In this document: positions 43,303 to 52,368 of the stretch, piece after piece
How the letters are laid out: each line of letters opens with the position of its first letter
Numbering within the stretch: position 1 is the first letter of the stretch
Source of the DNA: CAYPPG01 sp964412555
GTDB lineage: Bacteria > Hinthialibacterota > Hinthialibacteria > Hinthialibacterales > Hinthialibacteraceae
Reading direction: 5' to 3'
Length of the DNA stretch: 64,000 nucleotides
NCBI GenBank assembly: GCA_964412555.1
Contig: CAYPPG010000002.1
Span: 62,001-126,000, forward strand
Notes under the pieces: generated by a model
What the model was told of the DNA's origin: nothing
What the model saw: the letters and a program-made list of their open reading frames with translations, nothing else
The model's database searches: none
Translations under genes and position numbers: made by a program

Positions 43303-44064
43303 TTAAAACTCACCGATTTCACAAACCAGAATGAGATCTTCATCCTTTTCCGGTTCGAAATCGGAAAAGTCGAAGCCGCCATAGGACATGATTTGTGTAA
43401 AACCGGCTTCTTTGGCGATGGGGAGGATTTCCTCATACCGCCAAGGGTAATGTTTTAGTTGATGGCTGTGAGAATTCCATTTTCCGTTATGCTTTTCGCC
43501 GACGACGAAGTTGAATTCCAAATGGTTTTCCAGAAAGTCATAGAAGCGGAAAAAAACATATTCCGTGTCATCCACGATTCGTGAGATGGCGGGGAAATCA
43601 CGCCGTTTGACCTCGAGAATCCGTTGGAAATTTTTGAGATGATAGACAGCGATTCCGTTGATCTTCATGCAGGCGATGGATTCCTGAAAAAGCCGTTTCA
43701 AATTGAATGAGTCGAGAATATGGGGGACGGTATTGCCGACACAGACCACCGTATCGAATTGTTGTTGGATGCGGGAGGAGAAATCCGTCAGTCTCAAGCA
43801 TTGAAACTCGATATCGATCTCTTTTTCTTCCGCGAGATCACGGGCATAGGTGATCATCTCTTTTGAACTGTCGACTCCTACGACGTTGTATCCTATCTCA
43901 GCCCAATACATTGCATGGCCACCGGTTCCGCAACCTAGATCAAGAATCGATTTCGCCAGACTTTCTTGAAAAAGATGTTGATAAAACGGATCTTCCCGTT
44001 GGATTCGAGCGGGCCAATCAATGAAATAATCGTATGTTTTGGCGAGTTTATCGTAAAATTTCAT
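43303..44064 (-). CDS. Class I SAM-dependent methyltransferase
   Basis: A 253-residue protein, MKFYDKLAKTYDYFIDWPARI at the start. Motif I is ILDLGCGTGGHAMYWAEIG, followed by VVGVDSSKEMI (motif II), FDTVVCVGNTVPHIL (motif IV region) and a C-terminal beta-strand part (PEKDEDLILVCEI). It transfers a methyl group from SAM to an unknown small molecule; the length and pattern resemble glycine/sarcosine methyltransferase-like or Methyltransf_25 proteins. It stands alone between the AT-rich pair and the trp genes. The substrate cannot be inferred from context. Confidence 0.85.
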   Translation of the reverse strand: MKFYDKLAKTYDYFIDWPARIQREDPFYQHLFQESLAKSILDLGCGTGGHAMYWAEIGYNVVGVDSSKEMITYARDLAEEKEIDIEFQCLRLTDFSSRIQQQFDTVVCVGNTVPHILDSFNLKRLFQESIACMKINGIAVYHLKNFQRILEVKRRDFPAISRIVDDTEYVFFRFYDFLENHLEFNFVVGEKHNGKWNSHSHQLKHYPWRYEEILPIAKEAGFTQIMSYGGFDFSDFEPEKDEDLILVCEIGEF

Positions 44065-44146
44065 GGTTCTCTTTGGTTAAAAAGTGTATAAGATTCACTC
44101 TCTTGAATCGTAACTGTTATTTAACGTTTGGGAAGAGAAGAATTTT

Positions 44147-44170
44147 GGGAGCGCGGGCATCCCTGCCCGC
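44147..44170. repeat. Solo hairpin of the GGGAGCGCGGGCATCC element
   Basis: GGGAGCGCGGGCATCCCTGC then CCGC; stem GCGGGCA with TGCCCGC around TCCC. It is identical to the left end of the element at 15309 but without a matching right end. Confidence 0.8.
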
Positions 44171-44385
44171 ATTTATAGCGAACTTTCGTAAAATCAATAG
44201 GTTCGAGGTTGACATCTTTGTCATCAGATCACTATAATATTTGTTTCTATTTCAGGAGCTTCTTGCCTTCGTTCAAAAACAATCGACTGAAAAACCTGTT
44301 ATGTTCATCATACGGTAGGCTTTTTCGAGACTGGGAAAGCGTGCTGATACGAGATAAAGATAAAAGAATCAAACACTTGAAAATT

Positions 44386-45612
44386 ATGGCTATTTCACCC
44401 ACCCAAACAATTGAGAATAGAATATATCCCGATGAGCGGGGCCGCTATGGGAAGTTCGGAGGGCGATTTGTTCCAGAAACGCTCATGCCAGCGTTGGAAG
44501 AATTGGAAATCGCTTTGAGGGATGCTCAAGCGGATCCGCAGTTTCATCAGGATTTTGAAAAACTGCTTCATGAATATGTCGGCCGGCCGACTCCACTGTA
44601 TTATGCATCCCGCTTGAGTGAAAAATTGGGAGGAGCCAAAATTTATCTCAAACGGGAAGACCTGGCTCATACCGGTGCTCATAAAATCAACAATACCGTT
44701 GGGCAAATTCTGCTCGCCGCGCGTATGAAGAAAAGCCGCATTATTGCAGAAACCGGCGCCGGACAGCATGGAGTGGCGACGGCGACAGCTGCGGCATTGT
44801 TTGGTCTCGAATGTGTGATCTATATGGGTGATGAAGATATCGAGCGTCAACGCTTGAATGTCTTTCGCATGAAATTATTGGGTGCGAAGGTGATTCCGGT
44901 TTCCAGCGGTTCCAAGACCTTGAAAGACGCCATGAATGAAGCGATTCGCGATTGGGTGACGAACGTTCGCGACACACATTATGTCATCGGTTCCGTTGCA
45001 GGCCCCCATCCCTACCCGAAAATGGTGCGTGATTTTCAAACGGTTATCGGAAAAGAAACCAAGCAACAATTTCAGGAAATCGAAGGTAAATTACCGGATT
45101 ATCTTATCGCTTGCGTGGGGGGAGGGAGCAATGCGATGGGAATCTTCCATCCATTTTACAACGATGAAAGAGTCAAATTTATCGGTGTGGAAGCAGCCGG
45201 CGATGGACTTAACACTCTCCGGCATGCCGCTACATTGAGTGCCGGAGAAATCGGTGTTCTTCATGGTTCGATGAGTTATTTACTTCAAAATCATGATGGT
45301 CAGATTCAGTTGGCTCACTCGGTCTCGGCCGGTTTGGATTATCCGGGCGTTGGCCCTGAACATTGCTTTTATAAAGATACAGAGCGCGCGGAATATGTCG
45401 CGATTACCGATGATGAAGCGTTGGATGGATTTACAGAATTGGCACGGCTCGAGGGAATTATTCCCGCATTGGAATCGGCTCACGCCATAGCGTATACAAT
45501 GAAATTCGCACCGAAGTTGAGCCGGGAGGAAACGATTATCGTGAATCTTTCCGGGCGCGGCGATAAAGATGTCGAATCGGCATCGCGGTATTTGAAAGGA
45601 TTGATGGAATGA
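44386..45612 (+). CDS. trpB: Tryptophan synthase beta chain
   Basis: A 408-residue TrpB1-type protein: GRYGKFGGRFVPETLMPALEEL, GRPTPLYYASRLSEKLG, REDLAHTGAHKINNTVGQ with the PLP lysine Lys100, AETGAGQHGVATATAAA, GGGSNAMGIFHPF for phosphate binding, and GLDYPGVGPEH. It joins indole and serine to make tryptophan in complex with TrpA. I use ATG 44386; the frame is open upstream to 44209, but those codons look non-coding. It overlaps trpA by 4 bases (ATGA). No other trp genes are here. trpB-trpA-accD is an order seen in several bacterial groups. Confidence 0.96.
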   Translation: MAISPTQTIENRIYPDERGRYGKFGGRFVPETLMPALEELEIALRDAQADPQFHQDFEKLLHEYVGRPTPLYYASRLSEKLGGAKIYLKREDLAHTGAHKINNTVGQILLAARMKKSRIIAETGAGQHGVATATAAALFGLECVIYMGDEDIERQRLNVFRMKLLGAKVIPVSSGSKTLKDAMNEAIRDWVTNVRDTHYVIGSVAGPHPYPKMVRDFQTVIGKETKQQFQEIEGKLPDYLIACVGGGSNAMGIFHPFYNDERVKFIGVEAAGDGLNTLRHAATLSAGEIGVLHGSMSYLLQNHDGQIQLAHSVSAGLDYPGVGPEHCFYKDTERAEYVAITDDEALDGFTELARLEGIIPALESAHAIAYTMKFAPKLSREETIIVNLSGRGDKDVESASRYLKGLME

Positions 45613-46448
45613 ACGAACAGGGGATGATGATTCAGCGTGGGGTTTCAGCCATTGCGGAGGTATTTCGCCGACGCCGGGAAAACGGTGAACATCTGCTTGT
45701 CCCTTATATCATGGCGGGAGATCCGGATCTTGGAACGACAGAAAAAATTGTTCGATCCATGTCCGGTATTGGTGTCGATCTTATCGAGCTGGGAATGCCG
45801 TTTTCCGATCCGTTGGCGGACGGTCCCGTGATTCAGCGCGCGGGAGAACGGGCGCTGCGGCAAAATTTGACGCTGCGGAAATTGTTGAATTCAATCGAAT
45901 CGATGCGGTTGTATGTGGATACACCCATCATCATCATGACCTATTATAATCTCTTTTATCATTTCGGCTTGGATCGGTTTGCCGAGGAAGCGGCGCGTGT
46001 GGGAGTGGACGGTTTGATCGTTCCGGATTTGCCGCCCGAAGAAGCGGATGAACTGCGCGATGCGCTGGACCGGCATGGCCTCGCCTTTGTTTACTTGATC
46101 GCTCCGACCAGTTCGAAAGAACGAATCGAGGCTATCGGCAAGGTTGCGCGTGGTTTTGTCTATTATGTTTCACGAACCGGGGTGACGGGAGAGCAAAAAG
46201 ATTTATCGGCGGATTTGGCGGAAAACCTGGAAAAAATTCGCTCTATCATTACACTGCCAATTGTGGTAGGATTTGGGGTGTCGAATCCCGAACAGGCGCA
46301 GAGGATTACTAAATACGCCGACGGGGTTGTGATGGGAAGCGCCATTGTGCGTTTGATCGAGGAGACGAATCAAATGCATGAACGCGCCGTCGCGAATTTT
46401 TTGCGTCCCTTCGTGAATGTTCTTCACAAAGATGTTGAAATGAATTAA
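45609..46448 (+). CDS. trpA: Tryptophan synthase alpha chain
   Basis: A 279-residue TIM-barrel protein. It shows VPYIMAGDPD, DLIELGMPFSDPLADGPVIQRA with the catalytic Glu60 and Asp71 (Glu49 and Asp60 in Salmonella), GVDGLIVPDLPPEEA, YLIAPTSSKERI, VSRTGVTGEQ and IVVGFGVSNPEQA. It cleaves indole-3-glycerol phosphate and passes indole to TrpB. It starts within the trpB stop, so the two are translationally coupled. accD follows after 109 bases. The length is slightly above the usual 265-270. Confidence 0.96.
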   Translation: MNEQGMMIQRGVSAIAEVFRRRRENGEHLLVPYIMAGDPDLGTTEKIVRSMSGIGVDLIELGMPFSDPLADGPVIQRAGERALRQNLTLRKLLNSIESMRLYVDTPIIIMTYYNLFYHFGLDRFAEEAARVGVDGLIVPDLPPEEADELRDALDRHGLAFVYLIAPTSSKERIEAIGKVARGFVYYVSRTGVTGEQKDLSADLAENLEKIRSIITLPIVVGFGVSNPEQAQRITKYADGVVMGSAIVRLIEETNQMHERAVANFLRPFVNVLHKDVEMN

Positions 46449-46557
46449 TATGAGCGGAGATCATCCGGTTGAATTGCGGGATAAGGGGGAGTATGTATCA
46501 TGATATTCCATAAACGAGTGACCGAGCGGGATACCCAAAAAGCGTAGGAGGAGCCTT

Positions 46558-47469
46558 GTGGCCTGGTTCAGAAAGAAATCAAAATTCACTCCGATCAATA
46601 AATCCAACAAGAAAAAAGATCTGCCGGAAGGGATCTGGCGATTATGCGATAACTGCGAAGAATATATTACCAACGAAGAAATCAAACGGAATTTTTATAT
46701 CTGTCCGCGCTGTGATCATTATTATGTGTTACCGATCGAGGACCGCATTCGCCACACCGTGGATGAAGGTTCCTTCGAGGAATTCGATTCCAATCTCGCC
46801 TCGAAAAATCCCCTCGACTTTGAAGGGTATGACAAGAAACTGCGAAGTGCCCAGGAAAAAACCGGGCGGTATGAAGGGATTGTGACCGGTTGTGCTGAAA
46901 TCGAAGGATACCCGATCATTTTTGGAGCGCTCGATTTTTCCTTTATGGGCGGAAGCATGGGATCCGTGGTGGGGGAAAAAGTCACCCGTGCCGCTGAACG
47001 GGCGTTGAACGACGAATTGCCGCTCTTTATCATCTCGACGGGAGGAGGTGGAGCGCGCATGCATGAGGGAATGCTTTCCCTCATGCAGATGGCCAAAACC
47101 AGCGCCGCAATCGCCAATTTGAAAAAACACGGTATACCATTCATATCCCTGATCGCACACCCGACGATGGGAGGTGTGGCCGCCAGTTTTGCGGCCTTGG
47201 GGGATGTTATCCTCGCTGAACCCCGCGCTCTGATCGGATTTGCCGGACCACGGGTCATCGAGCAGACAATCGGGCAGCAATTGCCGGAAGGATTTCAACG
47301 TTCCGAATTTTTGCTGGAAAAAGGCATGATCGACATTATCGTCGAGCGGCCGAATATCCGTACTGTCGTCAAACCGCTGCTGGTTCACATGTGGTATGCA
47401 CAAGCGGAGCGGCGGGCAAAAAACTTGCAAGAACATAAAGCGGGGATTTACGCCGTCCCCGGGATGTAA
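46558..47469 (+). CDS. accD: Acetyl-CoA carboxylase carboxyltransferase beta subunit
   Basis: A 303-residue AccD with an N-terminal zinc ribbon: Cys30, Cys33, Cys49 and Cys52 in LCDNCEEY and YICPRCDHYY. The carboxyltransferase core has ALDFSFMGGSMGSVVGEK, STGGGGARMHEGMLSLMQM, AHPTMGGVAASFAALGD and GFAGPRVIEQT. With AccA it transfers CO2 from biotin to acetyl-CoA in fatty acid synthesis. GTG 46558 is the start, after TAGGAGGAG. The C-terminus is somewhat longer than in E. coli counterparts but otherwise normal. It follows trpBA. Confidence 0.96.
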   Translation: MAWFRKKSKFTPINKSNKKKDLPEGIWRLCDNCEEYITNEEIKRNFYICPRCDHYYVLPIEDRIRHTVDEGSFEEFDSNLASKNPLDFEGYDKKLRSAQEKTGRYEGIVTGCAEIEGYPIIFGALDFSFMGGSMGSVVGEKVTRAAERALNDELPLFIISTGGGGARMHEGMLSLMQMAKTSAAIANLKKHGIPFISLIAHPTMGGVAASFAALGDVILAEPRALIGFAGPRVIEQTIGQQLPEGFQRSEFLLEKGMIDIIVERPNIRTVVKPLLVHMWYAQAERRAKNLQEHKAGIYAVPGM

Positions 47470-47563
47470 GGGATGAAATTGTCTGTCACAAATTTCTGTC
47501 CAGCCGGATGGGAATAGGACTTTGTGATTTCATGGAAACCACTATACTTTATGTGACTCACCT

Positions 47564-47636
47564 GGGGCGCTAGCTCAGCTGGGAGAGCACTACCTTCGCA
47601 AGGTAGGGGTCGAGGGTTCGAATCCCTTGCGCTCCA
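47564..47636 (+). tRNA. tRNA-Ala (anticodon CGC)
   Basis: Acceptor GGGGCGC pairs with GCGCTCC (one G-U pair), followed by A. D arm TAGCTCAGCTGGGAGAGC (short), anticodon stem CTACC/GGTAG around TTCGCAA, giving CGC. T arm GGGTTCGAATCCC is intact. Length 73; CCA is not encoded. Confidence 0.95.
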
Positions 47637-47831
47637 TAATCCTTCTCTGATAAAAAGCACTTCAAAAAGACTAAATATCAGCGATAATAATATATAGGTC
47701 GAACGAATAATCAGATTGAAATTGGTCTGATTTCTCATATTGAGTCATGCATAGACATGTAGATTTATTTATTGTATAGTTTCTTAAGTTTAGATAGATG
47801 AGATCTAAGAGAAAAAAAGAGAGATAGAAAA

Positions 47832-48044
47832 ATGAGTCATACATTTGATCTTTTTGCATTGCCATCCTTTATGGAAGGAGTCGGTAGCGTAATTGATCTA
47901 GCTGGAAGTTTCCACAATTACAATTCCAGTGAATCTTTGTACGATGCCGATTTCAAAGCAATGAAGTCGGACTGGCAAACCATAGAAAACGATTTTCGGA
48001 ATGCTTTTGAATCATTACGTCAGGAAGTGAATGAACTTGAGTAA
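47832..48044 (+). CDS. Small conserved protein paired with DUF2335
   Basis: A 70-residue protein (MSHTFDLFALPSFMEGVGSV, then IDLAGSFHNYN, ADFKAMKSDWQTIENDFRNA). I recognise this pattern (F-D-x-F-x-x-P-S-F-x-E-G-V, D-L-G-G, N-x-Y-N-x-S, S-D-W) as a small family often found next to DUF2335 genes, without assigned function. It overlaps the next gene by 14 bases. The region is AT-rich and directly follows tRNA-Ala. Confidence 0.65.
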   Translation: MSHTFDLFALPSFMEGVGSVIDLAGSFHNYNSSESLYDADFKAMKSDWQTIENDFRNAFESLRQEVNELE

Positions 48045-48543
48045 TCGAAATAAACGTACAAAAAGACAATTGAATCAGGGGATTAAGGATGAAAAATCTT
48101 TGACCCCTTCTTCTACTCCTCAAAATCAGAATCAATCAACTGAATCTGAAATTGAAAACGAAAGATCATCACATATTACTGCGTATCAACAAACATGGAG
48201 TGGTCCATTCCCCAGCCCTCATGTTTTGAGAGAATACAACCAAATCATACCGAATATGGCTGAGCGAATTCTAGATAATTTTGAATCCCAAACCAAACAT
48301 CGAATTGAAATTGAGAAAGAAATAGTATTTTCACGCTCAGAGAATATGAAAAAGGGACAGATATTTGCCTTTATTATTGCTTTGTGTCTTATCGCTCTAT
48401 CTTTTTACTGCGTTTATATGGGGTATCAGGTCTTAGCCGGGACCATATGTGGAACAACAATTACAGGTTACGCTTCGGCTTTCATATATGGTCAACACAC
48501 CCAAAAAGAAGAAAGAAAACAAAAACGCGAGCAAAATCAGTGA
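48031..48543 (+). CDS. DUF2335 membrane protein
   Basis: A 170-residue protein. A polar N-terminus (about 60 residues) is followed by the DUF2335 core: GPFPSPHVLREYNQIIPNMAERIL (parts: PSPHVLREYNQIIP; MAERIL), a coiled-coil helix with EIEKEIVFSRSE, two membrane segments (IFAFIIALCLIALSFYCVY; YQVLAGTICGTTITGYASAF) and a basic end. The family is found in many bacteria and mobile regions with no established function. The start overlaps the upstream small gene in ATGA-like fashion. The two genes form a cassette at a tRNA. Its base composition is AT-rich against its neighbours. Confidence 0.75.
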   Translation: MNLSNRNKRTKRQLNQGIKDEKSLTPSSTPQNQNQSTESEIENERSSHITAYQQTWSGPFPSPHVLREYNQIIPNMAERILDNFESQTKHRIEIEKEIVFSRSENMKKGQIFAFIIALCLIALSFYCVYMGYQVLAGTICGTTITGYASAFIYGQHTQKEERKQKREQNQ

Positions 48544-48571
48544 ATCGTTAATTCAAGAAATGTTACAAGCT

Positions 48572-51151
48572 TTATTTTTGTGGCAAGTTCTGAAATTGTT
48601 TCTCTAATTTCTGAATCTTACTTTCCAACTCTTCCACTTTTTTCGCATTCTCCGCAGCCAATTCACTTCCCCGATCGCGGCGGATTTCATTGATCGCCGC
48701 TTGTGCTTGATTGCGGATGTGTTCCTTCGGGTCGTCACTCGCAAGCCGTTGAAGGTGGGGTGTAGCGTCTTCCATGTGCAGGGAGCGCAGACCTGCTATG
48801 GCTGCTCCGCGGATGGATTCGGATTGTGAATCCAGGTAGCGGATGAGTAAATCGAGTGTTTCTTCTTGATGGCGTTCGATTTTCTCTCCTAATTCTCCAA
48901 CACCTCGGATAGCCGTTGTTCGAAGGTCACGGGGATAGGGATTTTTCGAAAATTTGACTAGGGCGGAATATACTTTCGGTTCTTCCAGATCGACAAGCGC
49001 GTTGAGGACGGCTTTGCGGATGGTGTCGCGGTGGGATTTTCGGTTGAGTCCGGATCGAAGTGTAGTATATACGTTATCGGCGCGGTTGCGTGCCAAAGAG
49101 CGGGCGGCTTCGGCGATTACGCGTATGCTTTCATCGTTTTTGAACCGTTCGATGAGAATTTCATTAATTTGCTTATCTTTATAATATTTACCGAGTGAAG
49201 AGATCACGGTGCGCCGGACTTTGGGATGGGGGTGGGCGCTGGCATCAATCAGCGCTTGCCGTGCTTTGCCGAAATGGATTTTTCCGAGAGCGGCAGCCGC
49301 TTCTTGTTGGATTCTCCAAAAGTGATCGGCATGTAAGGCTTGATTCAGGGCTTCGGTTACCCGATCCGATGTTTTGCCGGCAAGTGCTTGAATGGCTTTC
49401 ATTTTCACGATGACTGTGGAGCCGTTTTGGAGGGCGTAGAGCAGCATGTCTTCCGACAGTTCATGATCCACTTCCATCAGAACCCGGATTGCGGGATCGA
49501 TGAAGACACATTTCGGGGCTTCGGAACAAGAAATCAACAATGTTTCTTCCATATTTTTAATGGGAAAGGTCTTTCGAAATGAGTCTGTAGAAGAATATAT
49601 TTCGACATCCAGTGGAAACGCGAATGGAGGTGCACCCTTTTCCATTTTTTGAGTTTGCTTGAAAGAAATCTTCACTTGATTTTTATCCGGCAGCCATTCA
49701 TGGTTGACTTTGATTTTGGGATGACCCGGCCGGAAAATCCATTGTTCAAAGAACCTGTCCATGGACTTGCCGGTAGTCTGTGTGACCACTTCATGAAAAT
49801 CATTGGTATCGACCAAGCCTGGCCCGCATTGTTTCAAATAGTTGCTCAAGCATTTTCGGAATAAATCATCCCCGATTTGATCGCGCAGCATGTGCAAAAC
49901 GCATCCGGCTTTGGGGTAGGAGTGGGAATCGAACATTTCGTCGGGATCCTCGAAACGGTTGGTGACGATGGGGCGGGTGTAGCGGCGGGATGAGTTTATA
50001 TAGCTTTTCATGTCCTCCCAAAGATGCTCCAGATATAAATCTTCGCCCCCAACATGTTTACCCCAGATGCATTCGCTGTAGGTGGCGAATCCTTCATTCA
50101 GCCATAATTCCGGCCAGGATTCGCAGGTGACATAATCCCCGAACCATTGATGAGCCAATTCATGGGCGATCAGCCAGTCGGAATCGATATCCAACCGGGC
50201 TTCTTCATCGATCACGGAAAATTCGTGGAGTGTGGTGGCGGTTGTGTGTTCCATCCCGCCGGCTCTGAAATAACGTACTGCGACTTGTGCGTATTTTTCA
50301 TAGGGATAGGGGAAGCCGTAATAATTACTGAAACATTCGAGCATTTCCGGGGTTTTCCCCATACTCGGTCGGGCGTCCTTCGCTTTTCCTCTTTCGACAT
50401 AATATTGGACAGGAATTCCATGCCAGGTATCTTCAACGACATCGAATTTACCCACCACCAGACTAACGAGATAGACAACATGCGGGATTTCCTGTTTCCA
50501 ATGATCTGTTCGCCATTTCCCCGATTCGGTCGACTCGATCAACAAACCGTTCGAAAGCGTAACAAACTCCTTGGGAACGGTGACAACCATTTCCGTGACC
50601 ATCCGGTCGTTTGGGTAATCGCCGCAAGGATACCAGCGTGCGCTCCAATACGGTTCGACGAGGGTGTACAGTTGATCCGGGTTTTGGGGGGCTACATGCT
50701 GTGAATCGGTAAAATACATCCCTTCGACGGGGGAGGCGGCATATTGGATGGAGATATCAGTTTCTTGATCCAGCGGGAGCGCAGAGGGAAACGAAATGTG
50801 CAGTGCGTTATCCGCGTGGTTCCACTTGATTTCTTGTCCGGAGCTGGTTTGGATGTTCTTGATTTCCATTTCTTCCGCGTCGAGATGAAGTTGCGTTACT
50901 TCGTCATGAAGCGGTTGAAAGGAATAGTGAGCGGTGCCTTCGATTCGCTTTTCGTCCATGAATACTTTGATTTCGAGTTTGAGATGTTTGAAATCGACGG
51001 TGCGGTCCGGCCGGTAGTGATGAGGATAAGAACCATCCTTTAACTGGGGGGGAAAGATGTGACTGAAGGCATTTGTTCCTATGAGGAGGAATAATGATGC
51101 AATGAAGACGATATAGGTTTTATATTTGTTTTTCAAATGAAACGGTTTCAT
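48572..51151 (-). CDS. M1-family metallopeptidase with C-terminal HEAT repeats
   Basis: An 859-residue protein with a signal peptide (YKTYIVFIASLFLLIGTNAFS). The aminopeptidase part has AGGMEHTTATTLHEF, in place of the GAMEN substrate motif, and HELAHQWFGDYVTCESWPEL..WLNEGF, with zinc ligands His330, His334 and Glu353 and catalytic Glu331. The C-terminal 270 residues are HEAT repeats (about nine, such as PKVRRTVISSLGKYYKD and ESIRGAAIAGLRSL), ending in a coiled coil (KKVEELESKIQKLEKQF). It probably trims peptides in the periplasm. GAGGAG precedes the ATG. It is divergent from nuoA. Confidence 0.93.
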   Translation of the reverse strand: MKPFHLKNKYKTYIVFIASLFLLIGTNAFSHIFPPQLKDGSYPHHYRPDRTVDFKHLKLEIKVFMDEKRIEGTAHYSFQPLHDEVTQLHLDAEEMEIKNIQTSSGQEIKWNHADNALHISFPSALPLDQETDISIQYAASPVEGMYFTDSQHVAPQNPDQLYTLVEPYWSARWYPCGDYPNDRMVTEMVVTVPKEFVTLSNGLLIESTESGKWRTDHWKQEIPHVVYLVSLVVGKFDVVEDTWHGIPVQYYVERGKAKDARPSMGKTPEMLECFSNYYGFPYPYEKYAQVAVRYFRAGGMEHTTATTLHEFSVIDEEARLDIDSDWLIAHELAHQWFGDYVTCESWPELWLNEGFATYSECIWGKHVGGEDLYLEHLWEDMKSYINSSRRYTRPIVTNRFEDPDEMFDSHSYPKAGCVLHMLRDQIGDDLFRKCLSNYLKQCGPGLVDTNDFHEVVTQTTGKSMDRFFEQWIFRPGHPKIKVNHEWLPDKNQVKISFKQTQKMEKGAPPFAFPLDVEIYSSTDSFRKTFPIKNMEETLLISCSEAPKCVFIDPAIRVLMEVDHELSEDMLLYALQNGSTVIVKMKAIQALAGKTSDRVTEALNQALHADHFWRIQQEAAAALGKIHFGKARQALIDASAHPHPKVRRTVISSLGKYYKDKQINEILIERFKNDESIRVIAEAARSLARNRADNVYTTLRSGLNRKSHRDTIRKAVLNALVDLEEPKVYSALVKFSKNPYPRDLRTTAIRGVGELGEKIERHQEETLDLLIRYLDSQSESIRGAAIAGLRSLHMEDATPHLQRLASDDPKEHIRNQAQAAINEIRRDRGSELAAENAKKVEELESKIQKLEKQFQNLPQK

Positions 51152-51362
51152 AAAAAGGCTCCTCTATTTACTTTGATTGTTGAATTCTTGTTCGTATGAT
51201 CTTCAACCGAATAAAATGCTTTGCTATTATAAGGCTCGGAGAACAAATCGGGTATGGCTGAAAAAGGGTAAGATCACTGGGAGTTCCGTAGACGTTTGTT
51301 CTTGCCGAAGGAAATTGAATCAGGTACACTAGCAAAACGAAAGAAGAACGAGGTGAACACCC

Positions 51363-51734
51363 GTGCTACTTTACGACTATCTACCGATTTTTATCATGCT
51401 GGCCGTCGCTGTTGCCTTTGCGGGAGGGACGGTGTTGATGTCTTTTTTGTTCGGACCTCGTCAAGATAAAAGTTCAAAGCTGGATACGTATGAATGCGGG
51501 ATGCCGCCTGTCGGGAATCCTCGCGAACGGTTCAATGTGAAATTTTTCCTGGTCGCGATGGTTTTCGTTATTTTCGATATCGAAGTGGTCTTCCTTTTTC
51601 TCTGGGCGGTGATTTTTAAGGGGCTTGGTTGGTTCGGTGTGGCCGAGATGGGTTTCTTCCTTTTCATCCTGGTTCTCGCATTGATATATGTATGGCAAAA
51701 AGGAGTTCTTGAATGGGCCTCGAAAACAAAATAG
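51363..51734 (+). CDS. nuoA: NADH-quinone oxidoreductase subunit A
   Basis: A 123-residue protein with three membrane segments. It has the NuoA signature SKLDTYECGMPPVGNPRERFNVKFF (parts: YECGMPPVG; RFNVKFF) and the second-helix LVAMVFVIFDIEVVFLF. It is one of the small core membrane subunits of complex I. GTG 51363 is the start, with GAGGTG upstream. It overlaps nuoB by 22 bases, so the two are translated together. Confidence 0.96.
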   Translation: MLLYDYLPIFIMLAVAVAFAGGTVLMSFLFGPRQDKSSKLDTYECGMPPVGNPRERFNVKFFLVAMVFVIFDIEVVFLFLWAVIFKGLGWFGVAEMGFFLFILVLALIYVWQKGVLEWASKTK

Positions 51735-52276
51735 TCGATATGATTGGCAGTGATGTGATCACGACAACCGTCGAAAAAGTTGTCAATTGGACGCGGAAAA
51801 ATTCTCTGTGGCCGGTTACGATGGGATTGTCCTGCTGCGCCATCGAGATGATGGCGACAGGCGCTTCCCGCTATGATATGGCGCGATTCGGCGCGGAAGT
51901 TTTTCGGGCGTCTCCGCGGCAAGCCGATTTGATGATCGTTGCCGGGACGTTGACGAAGAAGATGGCTCCGGTTGTGCGCAAAGTCTATGATCAAATGCCC
52001 GATCCTAAATGGGTGATAGCAATGGGGGCCTGCGCTTCGTGTGGCGGCATGTTCAATGTGTACAGTGTCGTGCAGGGAGTGGATGAGGTCTTGCCAGTCG
52101 ATGTGTATGTTCCCGGATGTCCTCCCCGGCCGGAAGCCTTGTTGTATGGGGTCATGCAATTGCAGAGGAAAATCCAGGAATTAAAACTGGATGGGAAAGA
52201 GAAACGGGGTTTCAAACCGATTATTGTCGGTGAATCCAAGGATGAGAATCGTGTACCACAAAAGATGGTAGGGTGA
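51713..52276 (+). CDS. nuoB: NADH-quinone oxidoreductase subunit B
   Basis: A 187-residue subunit holding cluster N2. The ligands are Cys41-Cys42 (GLSCCAIEMMATG), Cys107 (IAMGACASCGG) and Cys136 (DVYVPGCPPRPE). It passes electrons to quinone at the interface with NuoD. It starts 22 bases inside nuoA. The C-terminus is a charged extension of about 20 residues. nuoC follows after 92 bases, not unusually far. Confidence 0.96.
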   Translation: MGLENKIVDMIGSDVITTTVEKVVNWTRKNSLWPVTMGLSCCAIEMMATGASRYDMARFGAEVFRASPRQADLMIVAGTLTKKMAPVVRKVYDQMPDPKWVIAMGACASCGGMFNVYSVVQGVDEVLPVDVYVPGCPPRPEALLYGVMQLQRKIQELKLDGKEKRGFKPIIVGESKDENRVPQKMVG

Positions 52277-52368
52277 AGGATTTCAGAACGATGATTCACT
52301 GCCGTCAATTTAGCAGCAATTAAATTGGATTACACATTATTTTAGATTATTCTTCAGGGGCGTACACC

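Noticed and set aside
47448..47738. Minus-strand frame across tRNA-Ala reading ARDSNPRPLPCEGSALPAE
   Set aside because: This is the classic spurious peptide from the complement of a tRNA gene.
47636..48570. Integrated element with att repeats at tRNA-Ala
   Set aside because: No integrase gene and no visible duplicate of the tRNA 3' end after the DUF2335 cassette, so I do not call an integrative element.
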